From JAVBOF01 sp031550915 (GTDB lineage Bacteria; Bacillota; Clostridia; Christensenellales; MGBC116941), in contig JAVBOF010000031.1 in NCBI GenBank assembly GCA_031550915.1, positions 1-10,189 on the forward strand: DNA of 10,189 nt, read 5' to 3'. Each line of letters starts with the position of its first letter. The first letter of the stretch is position 1. This document shows, one piece after another, positions 1 to 6,776 of this stretch. The position numbers and the translations under genes were made by a program. The notes beneath the pieces are model-generated. The model did no database searches. It had not been told where the DNA came from and saw nothing but the letters and a program-made list of their open reading frames with translations.

Positions 1-861
1 AACGCGCCATATATCGCCGTCATGTTCAATTTTATCTTTGCAATTATCCATTCCATCCTGTTATCGGACCGCTTTGCGCGCGCGCTAAAAGCCGTAGAGC
101 AGGCCAATGTTAGGCTGGAGGAAAAAGTCGCTGAGCGAACAGAGGAACTGACAAAAGCTAATTCAAGCCTTGCCGCTTCAGAAAGAAGCGTAAGGGAAAT
201 GGTGCAAAACATATCGCATGATTTAAAGACTCCCATGTCTGTGCTTTCCGTAAACCTTGAAATGATGCAGGAAGAAGACCCCGCTTCCGAGGCTTTCAGG
301 AGGCATATGAACATCGCTCGCAACAAAAGTGCTGATCTGGCGCAGTTGATTGCACGGCTATTCGAAGCCACGCGTATGGAACCGGATAACGCCGCTTATG
401 AACTGACGGCCCTTTCCGTCACATCGCTATTAAACGGAGTGCAAAAAAAATATGGCGACCAGGCTGAAGCGGCGGGCATTAACCTCAACATCAGCTACCG
501 GCAGGATTGCGCAGTTTTGGTGGATGAAAAACAAATTTGGAGCGTGGTCGATAACCTTTTGGGCAACGCTTTTCGCTACACTCCCCCGGGAGGCACGATA
601 AGCATTGCGGCGGAAGAAGAAAAGGACGGCTTTGTGCGCATTACTATTGCCGATACGGGCTGCGGCATAGAACAAAAACATCTTCCCCGTATCTTCGACC
701 GCTATTACAAGGCGGACAAAGCAAGGGGCAAGGATGGCGCGGGGCTGGGGCTGTATATCGTAAAAACGGCGGTGGAGGCTATGGGTGGCGGTATAGTAGT
801 TGAAAGTGAAGTGGGAAAAGGCACAAAAATGACGTTCAAGGTTAGTGCGGGAATTCCATAA
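1..861 (+). CDS. Membrane sensor histidine kinase, 5'-truncated (7TM-DISM-like)
   Basis: Sensor kinase of a two-component system: it autophosphorylates on His and passes the phosphate to a response regulator that is not in this window. The frame is open from base 1, so the Met codon at 22 is probably internal and the sensor part lies off the left edge. Numbering from that Met: a hydrophobic segment (about 1-15, likely the last transmembrane helix), a coiled-coil linker (about 20-52, with LEEKVAERTEEL), the HisKA H-box SHDLKTP with phospho-acceptor His66, the N-box DNLLGNAFRYT (177-187), the G1 box DTGCGI (211-216), an F-box region RIFDRYY, and the G2 box GAGLGL (239-244). All ATP-binding boxes are intact, so it should be active. 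The linker style resembles kinases with a 7TM-DISM sensor; that is inference. The C-terminus ends soon after the ATPase domain with no receiver domain. Confidence 0.93.
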   Translation, partial: NAPYIAVMFNFIFAIIHSILLSDRFARALKAVEQANVRLEEKVAERTEELTKANSSLAASERSVREMVQNISHDLKTPMSVLSVNLEMMQEEDPASEAFRRHMNIARNKSADLAQLIARLFEATRMEPDNAAYELTALSVTSLLNGVQKKYGDQAEAAGINLNISYRQDCAVLVDEKQIWSVVDNLLGNAFRYTPPGGTISIAAEEEKDGFVRITIADTGCGIEQKHLPRIFDRYYKADKARGKDGAGLGLYIVKTAVEAMGGGIVVESEVGKGTKMTFKVSAGIP

Positions 862-867
862 ATCTTG

Positions 868-896
868 TTGCCAAATCTATACAGGAAGTGTATAAT
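868..896 (+). promoter_or_regulatory. Near-consensus sigma-A promoter after the kinase gene
   Basis: TTGCCA (868-873) and a perfect TATAAT (891-896) are separated by exactly 17 bp. Transcription would start near 903, just after the kinase stop codon. It would drive the long leader and the secreted protein gene at 1240, or a short RNA ending at the hairpin at 923-952. The call rests on motif match only. Confidence 0.65.
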
Positions 897-922
897 AAGA
901 ATATATTAATAACGATCTTTGG

Positions 923-963
923 ATGCGTGTGACGCCTTTGCGTCGCACGCATTCGGTGTTTTT
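923..963 (+). terminator. Strong hairpin with a trailing T run, terminator or attenuator candidate
   Basis: ATGCGTGTGACGC (923-935) pairs with GCGTCGCACGCAT (940-952) through 13 pairs, one of them G-U, around a CTTT loop. A five-T run follows at 959-963 but is offset from the stem by 6 nt, which is weaker than a textbook intrinsic terminator. It sits 62 bp after the kinase stop and about 20 nt after the predicted start of the 868-896 promoter. It could therefore end the kinase transcript, attenuate the downstream gene, or shield an RNA 5' end. Confidence 0.45.
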
Positions 964-988
964 GGGGTTTCTTGCATAGCGCGAAACC

Positions 989-1195
989 GTTTTGAAAGAA
1001 ATTAAAGAAAAACGCAATGCATCAATAAGTGATAAATGTCGATTTAATGCAGGTTTCAGGGTTTGAGTGAAAAACCATCGTTCGATGCCCAAACGCAGTT
1101 TTGAAAGAAGTTTGCCGCGCGTCGTCAATAGCATGGAAAAACGGCAGAAACAAGAGTCTCTAGGGATTCATATATGGATAATCTTGAAAGAAGTT
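989..1195 (+). repeat. Three direct copies of TTGAAAGAA in the leader
   Basis: TTGAAAGAA occurs at 992-1000, 1101-1109 and 1184-1192, start to start 109 and 83 bp apart. The first two share the 12-mer GTTTTGAAAGAA (989-1000 and 1098-1109); the last two share TTGAAAGAAGTT (1101-1112 and 1184-1195). The copies are in the same orientation and all lie between the hairpin and the ribosome binding site. Purine-rich repeats like this could bind a protein or a small RNA, but no function is established. Confidence 0.5.
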
Positions 1196-1239
1196 GTGCA
1201 GAGGGGAAAATGTTAATTTAATAAAGGGAGTGACATAAT

Positions 1240-4227
1240 ATGAACCAATATCAAAACACCGAAAAGCGAATAGTAAAAAGACTGATGGCACTTACTCTGG
1301 CGCTGATGCTGGCATTAGTGGTATTCGCCTTTACGCTGACGGAAACCAAAGCGGCGGGGATAGGTACGCCCGCGCTTGTGAAGAGTACCGGAACCCTCAA
1401 TGGTACGCAAGTATATTTCGGAAGTTGGGAAGGTAATCCCGTCAAGTGGCATGTTGTTGACGCTGATATAGTCAATAATAATGTTACGCTATGGACGACC
1501 ACAAGCATAAAGAGCGGCAGATACGCTCGGTTTGATAACGATAGCTGGAATAACGCGGAAATATGCTTTTGGCTGAACGGGCCAATGAGGGCAGACGAGA
1601 CAGCTGATTTCCTTGGTAAAGCTTTCAGTGCTTCAGAGCGTGAGGCGATGGTGCCAGAATATGGCGTGCCGGATGAAATATATGCAAATGGCAATAAAAC
1701 AATCGACAGCAGGCAAACGATCGTGTTGCCCTCCGTAGCGGAAATGGGCGCGGGCACAAGTACTGGTACATGGCAAATCAATCAAACAGCACGTGCTGGT
1801 GTCGGAAGAAATTATTGGCTGCGCACGCCCGGCAGCGATTCTTTCCTTGCAGCGTACGTCAACACCTTAGGTGTAGTGGAAGAAGTTGGTTTCCATGTCG
1901 ACACTAATTATTTCAATGTACTTCCGGCCTTTAAATTAAATATGGAGTCCGTCGTCTTAACATCCGCTGCGAACGGAACGAACGGCAAAGCCGCCGCGAA
2001 CATCAACAACGGGTTTGTTGCCGCTACGCCGCCTTCCGGAGCGGTGAAATTGACTTTGCAATCTGCCTCGCAGACGCTTAACTTATATGCCACTACTGCG
2101 CAGTCTACACAAACCGTACCCACAACCGGCGCTCTCTCGTTCAATTTTTCAAACGCGACTGCAGGAAAATACGCTCATTTTGTTTCCTGTGTGCTGGAAC
2201 AAAACGGCGCGGTGAAGTATTACGCCAAGCTGTCGAGCTGTTATAGCAAAGCCAGCGGTGCGCTTTCCATCCCGCTTTCTGGCGTGACGGACGGAACGTA
2301 CACGCTCAAAATTTTCTCTGAGGAAGCGAACGGGGATAACCTTACCGACTTTTGCAGCGCGCCTATTACCATGACTCTGAATATAGGCAGTGGAACGGGT
2401 ACGGTAAGCGCTTTTACAGGCACGGTTCAAAATACTCCAATATTCACCGCCCACCCGCAAGATGTCATCAAAAACCATGGAGAGCCTGCCTCGTTCAGCG
2501 TGCAGGTAGTGCCGGGCAACCCGGCAGCTTATACACTTAGGTGGCAGTTGTTAGATGGCGGCGTCTGGACCGATATTCCCGGCGAAACCGGCACCACGCT
2601 GACACTGACTGACGTCGCGGCCGGCTCGTCCGGCAGTAAGTACCGCTGCGCGGCTACAAACGCATCAGGGACATCCTTCAGCAACGCCGCGACATTGACG
2701 GTAAACGAGGTACAAGTTTCGTCCATCTCGCTGGATCAAACTGCCAAAACTCTTATAACGGGTGAGTCTTTTACTCTCGCGTCTACAGTTTTGCCTACGA
2801 ACGCCACCTATAAGGATGTGGAATGGCGCTCTGATAACGAAAGTGTTGCTACGGTAGATTATTCCGGCAAGGTTACGGCAGTGGGACAGGGCAACGCTAC
2901 CATCACGGTCTATGCGCTGAACGGGGCGTGGTCGGCGGATGGACTCACTGACCAATTGTATCATGCTACCTGCGCGGTGACTGTGCCCGCGCCTTCATAT
3001 ACTCTCTCCGTAGTAAACGGAACAGGCGGCGGCAGTTTTCATGCTGGTGCGACGGCAAACATTGTAGCCAGCCCCGCGCCCTACGGGCAGGCGTTTGACC
3101 ATTGGACGAGCGATAACGGCGGCGTTTTCGCCAATGCGTATAGCTCCAGCACAGTGTTTACGGTGCCCGCAGCAAACGTCACTGTAACGGCGCTTTACAA
3201 AGCCGCAAATATCACGCCTCCTCCGCCTCCCAAAGTCGACCCGATTAGCAACGGTATCATTAAAGGAGACGGCGGTGTGCCTGGTGGCAAAGTGGAGGTT
3301 AAGTTCCCGGACGGCACAGCAAAAACAGCAACGGCCGACGCGAACGGCAACTGGAGCATAAATATATCCGCCGCCTCCAGTGTAAGCAATATAACGATAA
3401 CGCGGTATAGTTTGGACGGCACGCCGCTTGGCAGCCCGGTAAAAATCAATACAACAGTGAAGGCCGCTTCAATAAAGACCATGCCAAGCGTCTACATCGT
3501 CGCGGGCAAGAGCATGACGCTGCCGGCTGCGGTGCAGCCCTTTAACGCAACGAATAAGGGCTATAGCTGGAGATCTCCAAGCAGCTCTATCGTGAAAGTG
3601 AACAGCGCGACCACGGGCAAGATAACGGCGGGAGCAAAAGCGGCGGGCAAGAAAGTTAAGCTAAAGGTAACCTCCAAGGATGGCAGCAAGGTGGCCTATT
3701 GCACTGTCTACGTCGTAAAAAAAGCCGTAGCCATCAAGGGTGTAAGCATTACGCAAACAGGCACGCTCGGGCTTCTCAGGGGAAAAACGCTGCAGATCAA
3801 GCCGGTAAACAATCCAAAGAACGCAACAGGTATAATGCCCACGTTTAAATCGAGCAATACGCGTGTAGCGGTCATCGATAAGGCGGGCGTAATCACTGCG
3901 CTGAGCAAGGGCAAAGCGACGATTACTGTTGTGGCGGGCAAATACAGAAAGAACTTCGCCCTGCAAATCGGCAATGTTGCGCCAACAAAGCTAACACTGA
4001 ACAAAAGCGTGTATTCATTAGCAAAAGGCAAGTCATATAAGCTTACGGCAAAATCCTGGACGCCATCGAATACCGATTTAAAGCTACTGACATGGACGAC
4101 CAACAATAAAAAAGCCGTAACGGTTTCCGGTAACGGCGTGATAAAAGGCGTTGCGAAGGGAAAAGCGACCATAACCGCCAAAACCTGGAACGGCAAAATT
4201 GCGAAGTGTGTGGTGAGTGTGAAGTAA
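1240..4227 (+). CDS. Secreted multi-domain protein: DUF6273-like domain plus bacterial Ig-like repeats
   Basis: A 995-residue exported protein, probably acting at or outside the cell surface. Residues 1-39 form a long signal peptide: basic N-region (KRIVKR), hydrophobic core (about 15-33), probable cleavage after TKA or TKAA. Residues about 55-240 resemble DUF6273 (YFGSWEGNPVKWHVV, CFWLNGP, AFSASERE, YWLRTPG, VLPAFKLN). Residues about 260-385 are a poorly recognised beta-rich region. An Ig-like domain follows (about 399-488), then a BIG2 domain (about 491-582), a divergent InlB B-repeat-like domain (about 586-654, AFDHWTSDNG), a proline hinge (TPPPPPK), a Big_6-like domain (about 666-735), and three BIG2-like domains (about 742-826, 829-911, 913-995). 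There is no LPXTG motif, SLH domain or C-terminal membrane helix, so attachment to the cell is unexplained. The last 255 residues contain about 45 Lys and Arg but only 3 Asp and no Glu. An adhesion or wall-binding role is inferred from domain types only. Confidence 0.9.
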   Translation: MNQYQNTEKRIVKRLMALTLALMLALVVFAFTLTETKAAGIGTPALVKSTGTLNGTQVYFGSWEGNPVKWHVVDADIVNNNVTLWTTTSIKSGRYARFDNDSWNNAEICFWLNGPMRADETADFLGKAFSASEREAMVPEYGVPDEIYANGNKTIDSRQTIVLPSVAEMGAGTSTGTWQINQTARAGVGRNYWLRTPGSDSFLAAYVNTLGVVEEVGFHVDTNYFNVLPAFKLNMESVVLTSAANGTNGKAAANINNGFVAATPPSGAVKLTLQSASQTLNLYATTAQSTQTVPTTGALSFNFSNATAGKYAHFVSCVLEQNGAVKYYAKLSSCYSKASGALSIPLSGVTDGTYTLKIFSEEANGDNLTDFCSAPITMTLNIGSGTGTVSAFTGTVQNTPIFTAHPQDVIKNHGEPASFSVQVVPGNPAAYTLRWQLLDGGVWTDIPGETGTTLTLTDVAAGSSGSKYRCAATNASGTSFSNAATLTVNEVQVSSISLDQTAKTLITGESFTLASTVLPTNATYKDVEWRSDNESVATVDYSGKVTAVGQGNATITVYALNGAWSADGLTDQLYHATCAVTVPAPSYTLSVVNGTGGGSFHAGATANIVASPAPYGQAFDHWTSDNGGVFANAYSSSTVFTVPAANVTVTALYKAANITPPPPPKVDPISNGIIKGDGGVPGGKVEVKFPDGTAKTATADANGNWSINISAASSVSNITITRYSLDGTPLGSPVKINTTVKAASIKTMPSVYIVAGKSMTLPAAVQPFNATNKGYSWRSPSSSIVKVNSATTGKITAGAKAAGKKVKLKVTSKDGSKVAYCTVYVVKKAVAIKGVSITQTGTLGLLRGKTLQIKPVNNPKNATGIMPTFKSSNTRVAVIDKAGVITALSKGKATITVVAGKYRKNFALQIGNVAPTKLTLNKSVYSLAKGKSYKLTAKSWTPSNTDLKLLTWTTNNKKAVTVSGNGVIKGVAKGKATITAKTWNGKIAKCVVSVK

Positions 4228-4332
4228 GTGATTTGCTGCTAAAATACTGTTGGTATTTAAATTCAAAGATGGTACAAAGGCCAATATATTCGATATTAAT
4301 AGTGGCACGGATTTAATTTCACTTGCCCTGCC

Positions 4333-4368
4333 AAGCAAAAAGCTCCATAGTATGGGGCTTTTCGCTTT
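4333..4368 (+). terminator. Intrinsic terminator after the secreted protein gene
   Basis: AAAAGCTCCAT (4338-4348) pairs with ATGGGGCTTTT (4352-4362) around a 3-nt loop AGT. The stem extends past one mismatch with AAGC (4333-4336) pairing GCTT (4364-4367). The A-rich upstream and T-rich downstream arms make it potentially bidirectional, about 105 bp after the stop codon at 4225-4227. Confidence 0.75.
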
Positions 4369-4493
4369 GATCTGATTTTGAAGATTTGAGCCGGTATTAC
4401 AAAACAATGGAATCTTTTTCGCCCCAGCGTGATAGAAGTTTTTGGCTGCGGTGTGAATCGCTCCCTTTCCGACATTGAAAAGCCGTTATGGAT

Positions 4494-4522
4494 TTGAAAC
4501 TTGGAGAAGTATTTGTTAAAAT
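4494..4522 (+). promoter_or_regulatory. Sigma-A-type promoter of the small membrane protein
   Basis: TTGAAA (4494-4499) and TAAAAT (4517-4522) are separated by 17 bp. The predicted start near 4529 leaves a leader of about 33 nt before the TTG at 4562. This independent promoter supports the small open frame being a real gene. Confidence 0.6.
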
Positions 4523-4561
4523 GCTAGCAAATTGTATTTACATTACGAAAGTGGGTTCTAG

Positions 4562-4735
4562 TTGAAAAAGGGAAACATGATCCTTGGTATTGGTATACTG
4601 GTTTTTTCAATTACTCTGTTGATCGACCATATCGCGAGAATCCCTGATTTCGTATCGGGTTTGCTTATAGGCATAGGCGTCGGATTGGAATTGGTGGGCG
4701 TCATTTTTTTGTTTCGGAAAAGGCGAAGCCAATAA
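4562..4735 (+). CDS. Small two-helix membrane protein, 57 residues
   Basis: A short protein I do not recognise as a named family. Two hydrophobic segments are seen, about residues 6-21 (MILGIGILVFSITLLI) and 31-51 (VSGLLIGIGVGLELVGVIFLF). They are joined by the polar loop DHIARIPDF, and the protein ends in a basic tail RKRRSQ. The charge pattern suggests both ends face the cytoplasm (Lys2 and Lys3 at the front, RKRR at the end). The chosen start is TTG at 4562, with an imperfect purine stretch AAAGTGGG (4548-4555) before it. The alternative ATG at 4577 would have AAAAAGGGA just upstream but only about 3 nt away, and would shorten the protein to 52 residues. It is preceded by a good promoter and follows a terminator, so it is probably transcribed alone. 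The hydrophobic pattern, Gly-rich helices and clean stop argue against chance. Function unknown. Confidence 0.7.
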   Translation: MKKGNMILGIGILVFSITLLIDHIARIPDFVSGLLIGIGVGLELVGVIFLFRKRRSQ

Positions 4736-4906
4736 GTGGCATCTGCGTTCTTGTTTTGTGTTATATTTCAGAGGTACTCGACCGGAACGCTGCACAGACA
4801 AATGCAACTGAAAATGTCAGGCCTAAGAGGAACTCACGTAATGAATATCGAAAGCACTGAGCTTTTGTAATTTAAAGAATATCCAGTATTTTAAGGCGGG
4901 TATGCA

Positions 4907-5524
4907 ATGATAAATGGATATGAAAAGAATTATTTAGATATACTGCCGGGGCTAAAGCACTGTGATTTTGCGGAATGCGCTCCTAGGCTCGGTTTGCAAC
5001 CCGCAGACGGTGGCGCGAAGGTCCGCTTTATATGTAGGGACTATCTCATCAGCATCAGCGGCGTAGAACCTTTGGATGGCAAACCAGCAAACAGCAACAA
5101 TAAAAGCGTATTGGTACATTATGCGCTTTCAAGGGGCGCGGGCGATCCAGAATACAGTTTTGCTCCGCTGTTTCGGCTATCCGGAGCTATTGCCGGCCAA
5201 AAAACACCCGGCCATGATATTATGAGCGACCCCCTGCTGCGTGAATTTGCATCGGGATATACAGGGTTTGCGCGCGTAGCAAAGAACTTGGGGGGCGAGT
5301 GCGTAGAGGAAGGCCTTTTTAAACATGTTTGGCGGTTTATGCCACTTCCCAAAATACCGCTTCAAGTGGTTTTTTACGAAGCGGATGAAGAATTCCCGGC
5401 AGATATCCAAATAATGTTTGACGTAACAGCGCCAAGGTTTCTGGAATTTGAATGCTTGGCTTTTCTAAGCGGATGTTTCGTAAATGCTCTGATCCAGTCA
5501 AATCGGAAAGATCACGAGATGTGA
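4907..5524 (+). CDS. DUF3786 domain protein
   Basis: A 205-residue soluble protein of the DUF3786 type, a family found mainly in anaerobes and of unknown function. The family-like features are the early YEKNYLDILP segment, the central HYALSRG and FAPLFRLSGAIAG segments (about 71-97), and the best-conserved block LPKIPLQVVFYEADEEFPADIQIMFD (residues 147-172) with the acidic EADEEFPA centre. Cysteines at 19, 24, 43, 132, 183 and 190 are scattered and do not form a recognisable cluster motif. The start is fixed by AAGGCGGG (4893-4900), 6 nt before the ATG at 4907; the nearby ATG at 4902 hits a stop after one codon. No clear promoter or partner gene is seen: the neighbour on the left is the small membrane protein and on the right a convergent hydrolase. 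Some DUF3786 proteins occur near corrinoid or Fe-S proteins, but nothing here supports that link. Confidence 0.82.
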   Translation: MINGYEKNYLDILPGLKHCDFAECAPRLGLQPADGGAKVRFICRDYLISISGVEPLDGKPANSNNKSVLVHYALSRGAGDPEYSFAPLFRLSGAIAGQKTPGHDIMSDPLLREFASGYTGFARVAKNLGGECVEEGLFKHVWRFMPLPKIPLQVVFYEADEEFPADIQIMFDVTAPRFLEFECLAFLSGCFVNALIQSNRKDHEM

Positions 5525-5614
5525 AGTCCCACGTTTATAAACAGCGGGCGCAAAGAGATCGATCAGCTTTCATTATAATGCAAAACTGTATTCAGGCATA
5601 TTCGAATTTTATAT

Positions 5615-6334
5615 TTAAGCCAATAGATTTTTTATCTCCGTATCTGCGTCGCCGCCAAAAAATCCACCATGATAGCTCACTACCTTGTCTATACCTCTGC
5701 CCAAAAGCTTGCGCAGGGATTCCTTCGCCTGAACCATATTGGGCGTGTAAACGGCATATGGCAATACAAGCGAACCGTTTTCAACCGGCAACGCATCGCC
5801 GGAATCCAGAAGATTTTCTTTCCTGATAAAAAGGCATATATGCCCCTCGGTATGTCCGGGTGTATGGATGACGTCGATTCCACCCATAAACAGCAAAATC
5901 TGACCATCGTCAAGCAGCTCATCGGCATCGACGCTGCATATATCGCGCGCCTTGCGCAAATTGTCCAGCCATATTCTTTCGTCGTTATTTAAAGAATCAA
6001 AGCGCTCTTCCAAAGCGGCCATTTTCTGCAGCTTTACGCTGCCATTTATATATTTTGCGTCGTCTTTATGCACAAGGACGCGTATTTTAGGAAATCTGCC
6101 TTTCAAATCCTTTACGCAGCCGATATGATCCACGTCCTGATGGGTCAGCAATATATAAGTCAGAGCCGCGGCGTTATAACCTTTTTTTTGCATCTCTTCT
6201 ATCAACAGATCTGTGCAGCCGGGAAAATGCGTATCTATAAGCATCATTCCGTCATCGCATGACAAAACCAGCGGATAGGTTGTTCCATACTGGCTCGTAA
6301 CGCTGAGCATATCTATTCCATCGCAAATTTTCAT
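5615..6334 (-). CDS. Metallo-beta-lactamase-fold hydrolase (glyoxalase II-like)
   Basis: A 239-residue cytoplasmic metallohydrolase with no signal peptide. The metal-binding set is visible: THQDVDHIG (His65, Asp67, Asp69, His70), PGHTEGH (His161), SGDAL (Asp180) and SYHGG (His222). The usual HxHxDH motif reads HxDxDH here; Asp at the second position occurs in parts of the superfamily and need not abolish metal binding. An Asp-rich early block (LSCDDGMMLIDTHFPG) is the typical strand and turn before the active site. The substrate cannot be told; thioester, lactone or phosphoester hydrolysis are all possible in this fold. GGAGG (6339-6343) lies 4 nt before the ATG. The gene diverges from the DUF4180 gene and converges on the DUF3786 gene with about 90 bp between stops, where I see no terminator. 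Confidence 0.9.
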   Translation of the reverse strand: MKICDGIDMLSVTSQYGTTYPLVLSCDDGMMLIDTHFPGCTDLLIEEMQKKGYNAAALTYILLTHQDVDHIGCVKDLKGRFPKIRVLVHKDDAKYINGSVKLQKMAALEERFDSLNNDERIWLDNLRKARDICSVDADELLDDGQILLFMGGIDVIHTPGHTEGHICLFIRKENLLDSGDALPVENGSLVLPYAVYTPNMVQAKESLRKLLGRGIDKVVSYHGGFFGGDADTEIKNLLA

Positions 6335-6344
6335 ATATCCTCCA

Positions 6345-6373
6345 TTCCAGACACCCTTTATTGCTGCTATAAT
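6345..6373 (+). promoter_or_regulatory. Extended -10 promoter of the DUF4180 gene
   Basis: TGCTATAAT (6365-6373) is a perfect extended -10 element; the -35 position 17 bp upstream reads only TTCCAG (6345-6350), which an extended -10 can tolerate. Transcription would start near 6380. The same 73-bp interval must hold the promoter of the divergent hydrolase gene, for which I find no good match. Confidence 0.6.
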
Positions 6374-6407
6374 GTATTTAGTTTTTTATAAAGAGGGGTA
6401 ATCATCT

Positions 6408-6776
6408 TTGAACATGCTTGTATACGGCGAAAAGACCCGTACGGCTGTCAGCCGGGAAAACAGTGTTTTGATAGGGAGCGAAAACGACGCTTTGGATCTT
6501 ATCGCTGACGTATATTATAACCTCGGCTGCGAACAAATGGTATTATCAGACGCGAACTTTAGCCCGGAGTTTTTTGATTTAAAGACTAAACTCGCAGGCG
6601 GGGTCCTACAGAAATTTACCAACTACCATATGAAGCTGGCAATAGTTGGCATATTTGATAAATACAATAGCAAAAGCCTTAACGATTTCATCTATGAATG
6701 TAATAAAGGCAATGATATTTTCTTTGTTGAGAATACCGAATCCGCCCTTTTAATGCTAAAGACGGATCATACCTGA
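6408..6776 (+). CDS. DUF4180 domain protein
   Basis: A 122-residue protein that matches the DUF4180 family along nearly its whole length; the biochemical role is unknown. Characteristic stretches are DALDLIADVYYNLGCEQMVL (residues 28-47), SPEFFDLKTKLAGGVLQKFTNY (52-73) and the block LAIVGIFDKYNSKSLNDFIYECNKGNDIFFV (77-107). There is no signal peptide or membrane segment, so it is cytoplasmic. The start is TTG at 6408 because AGAGGGG (6392-6398) is 9 nt away; the in-frame ATG at 6414 would be 15 nt away, which is too far. The family is often found as a lone gene near transcriptional regulators in Firmicutes; here no regulator is adjacent. Its last 10 bp overlap the end of the convergent ferredoxin gene. 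Confidence 0.88.
   Translation: MNMLVYGEKTRTAVSRENSVLIGSENDALDLIADVYYNLGCEQMVLSDANFSPEFFDLKTKLAGGVLQKFTNYHMKLAIVGIFDKYNSKSLNDFIYECNKGNDIFFVENTESALLMLKTDHT

Larger units (their letters stand above)
897..1239 (+). promoter_or_regulatory. Long non-coding leader of the secreted protein gene
   Basis: About 340 bases carry no convincing gene. If transcription starts near 903, this is a leader of about 337 nt. In order it holds the 13-bp hairpin at 923-952, a smaller inverted repeat GGTTTC/GAAACC (966-971 with 983-988), a TGCAT/ATGCA pair (1018-1022 with 1047-1051), a GGTTT/AAACC pair (1060-1064 with 1072-1076), and three copies of TTGAAAGAA. The ribosome binding site AAAGGGAG (1223-1230) lies 9 nt before the ATG at 1240. 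I compared it by eye with the c-di-GMP class I pattern and saw no match; I recognise no known riboswitch. The minus strand has an 85-codon open frame here that lacks family features. Confidence 0.4.
4228..4561 (+). other. Intergenic stretch between secreted protein and small membrane protein
   Basis: No supported gene lies here. It holds the terminator at 4333-4368 and the promoter at 4494-4522. A reading frame from about 4234 to 4374 gives a protein-like peptide (FKDGTKANIFDINSGTD), but it has no ribosome binding site or good start and runs through the terminator stem, so I do not call it. Confidence 0.6.

Noticed and set aside
877..1134. 85-codon open frame on the minus strand in the leader region
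   Set aside because: No recognisable domain, no promoter, and it covers the hairpin and repeat region; its composition looks like non-coding sequence read through.
1194..1222. TTGTGC-17-TTTAAT as a promoter close to the secreted protein gene
   Set aside because: The start would fall inside the ribosome binding site at 1223-1230, giving no usable leader; the 868-896 promoter is a better match.
862..1239. c-di-GMP class I riboswitch upstream of a surface protein gene
   Set aside because: Such genes are often under c-di-GMP control, but the conserved core patterns of that class are not present by eye.
4234..4374. Protein-like frame with FKDGTKANIFDINSGTD after the secreted protein gene
   Set aside because: No start with a ribosome binding site, and the frame runs through the terminator stem. 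It may be a decayed remnant, but I cannot support that.
4841..4870. Tiny frame MNIESTELL preceded by an AAGAGGA site
   Set aside because: Nine codons only, no promoter, and no sign of attenuation pairing with the following gene.
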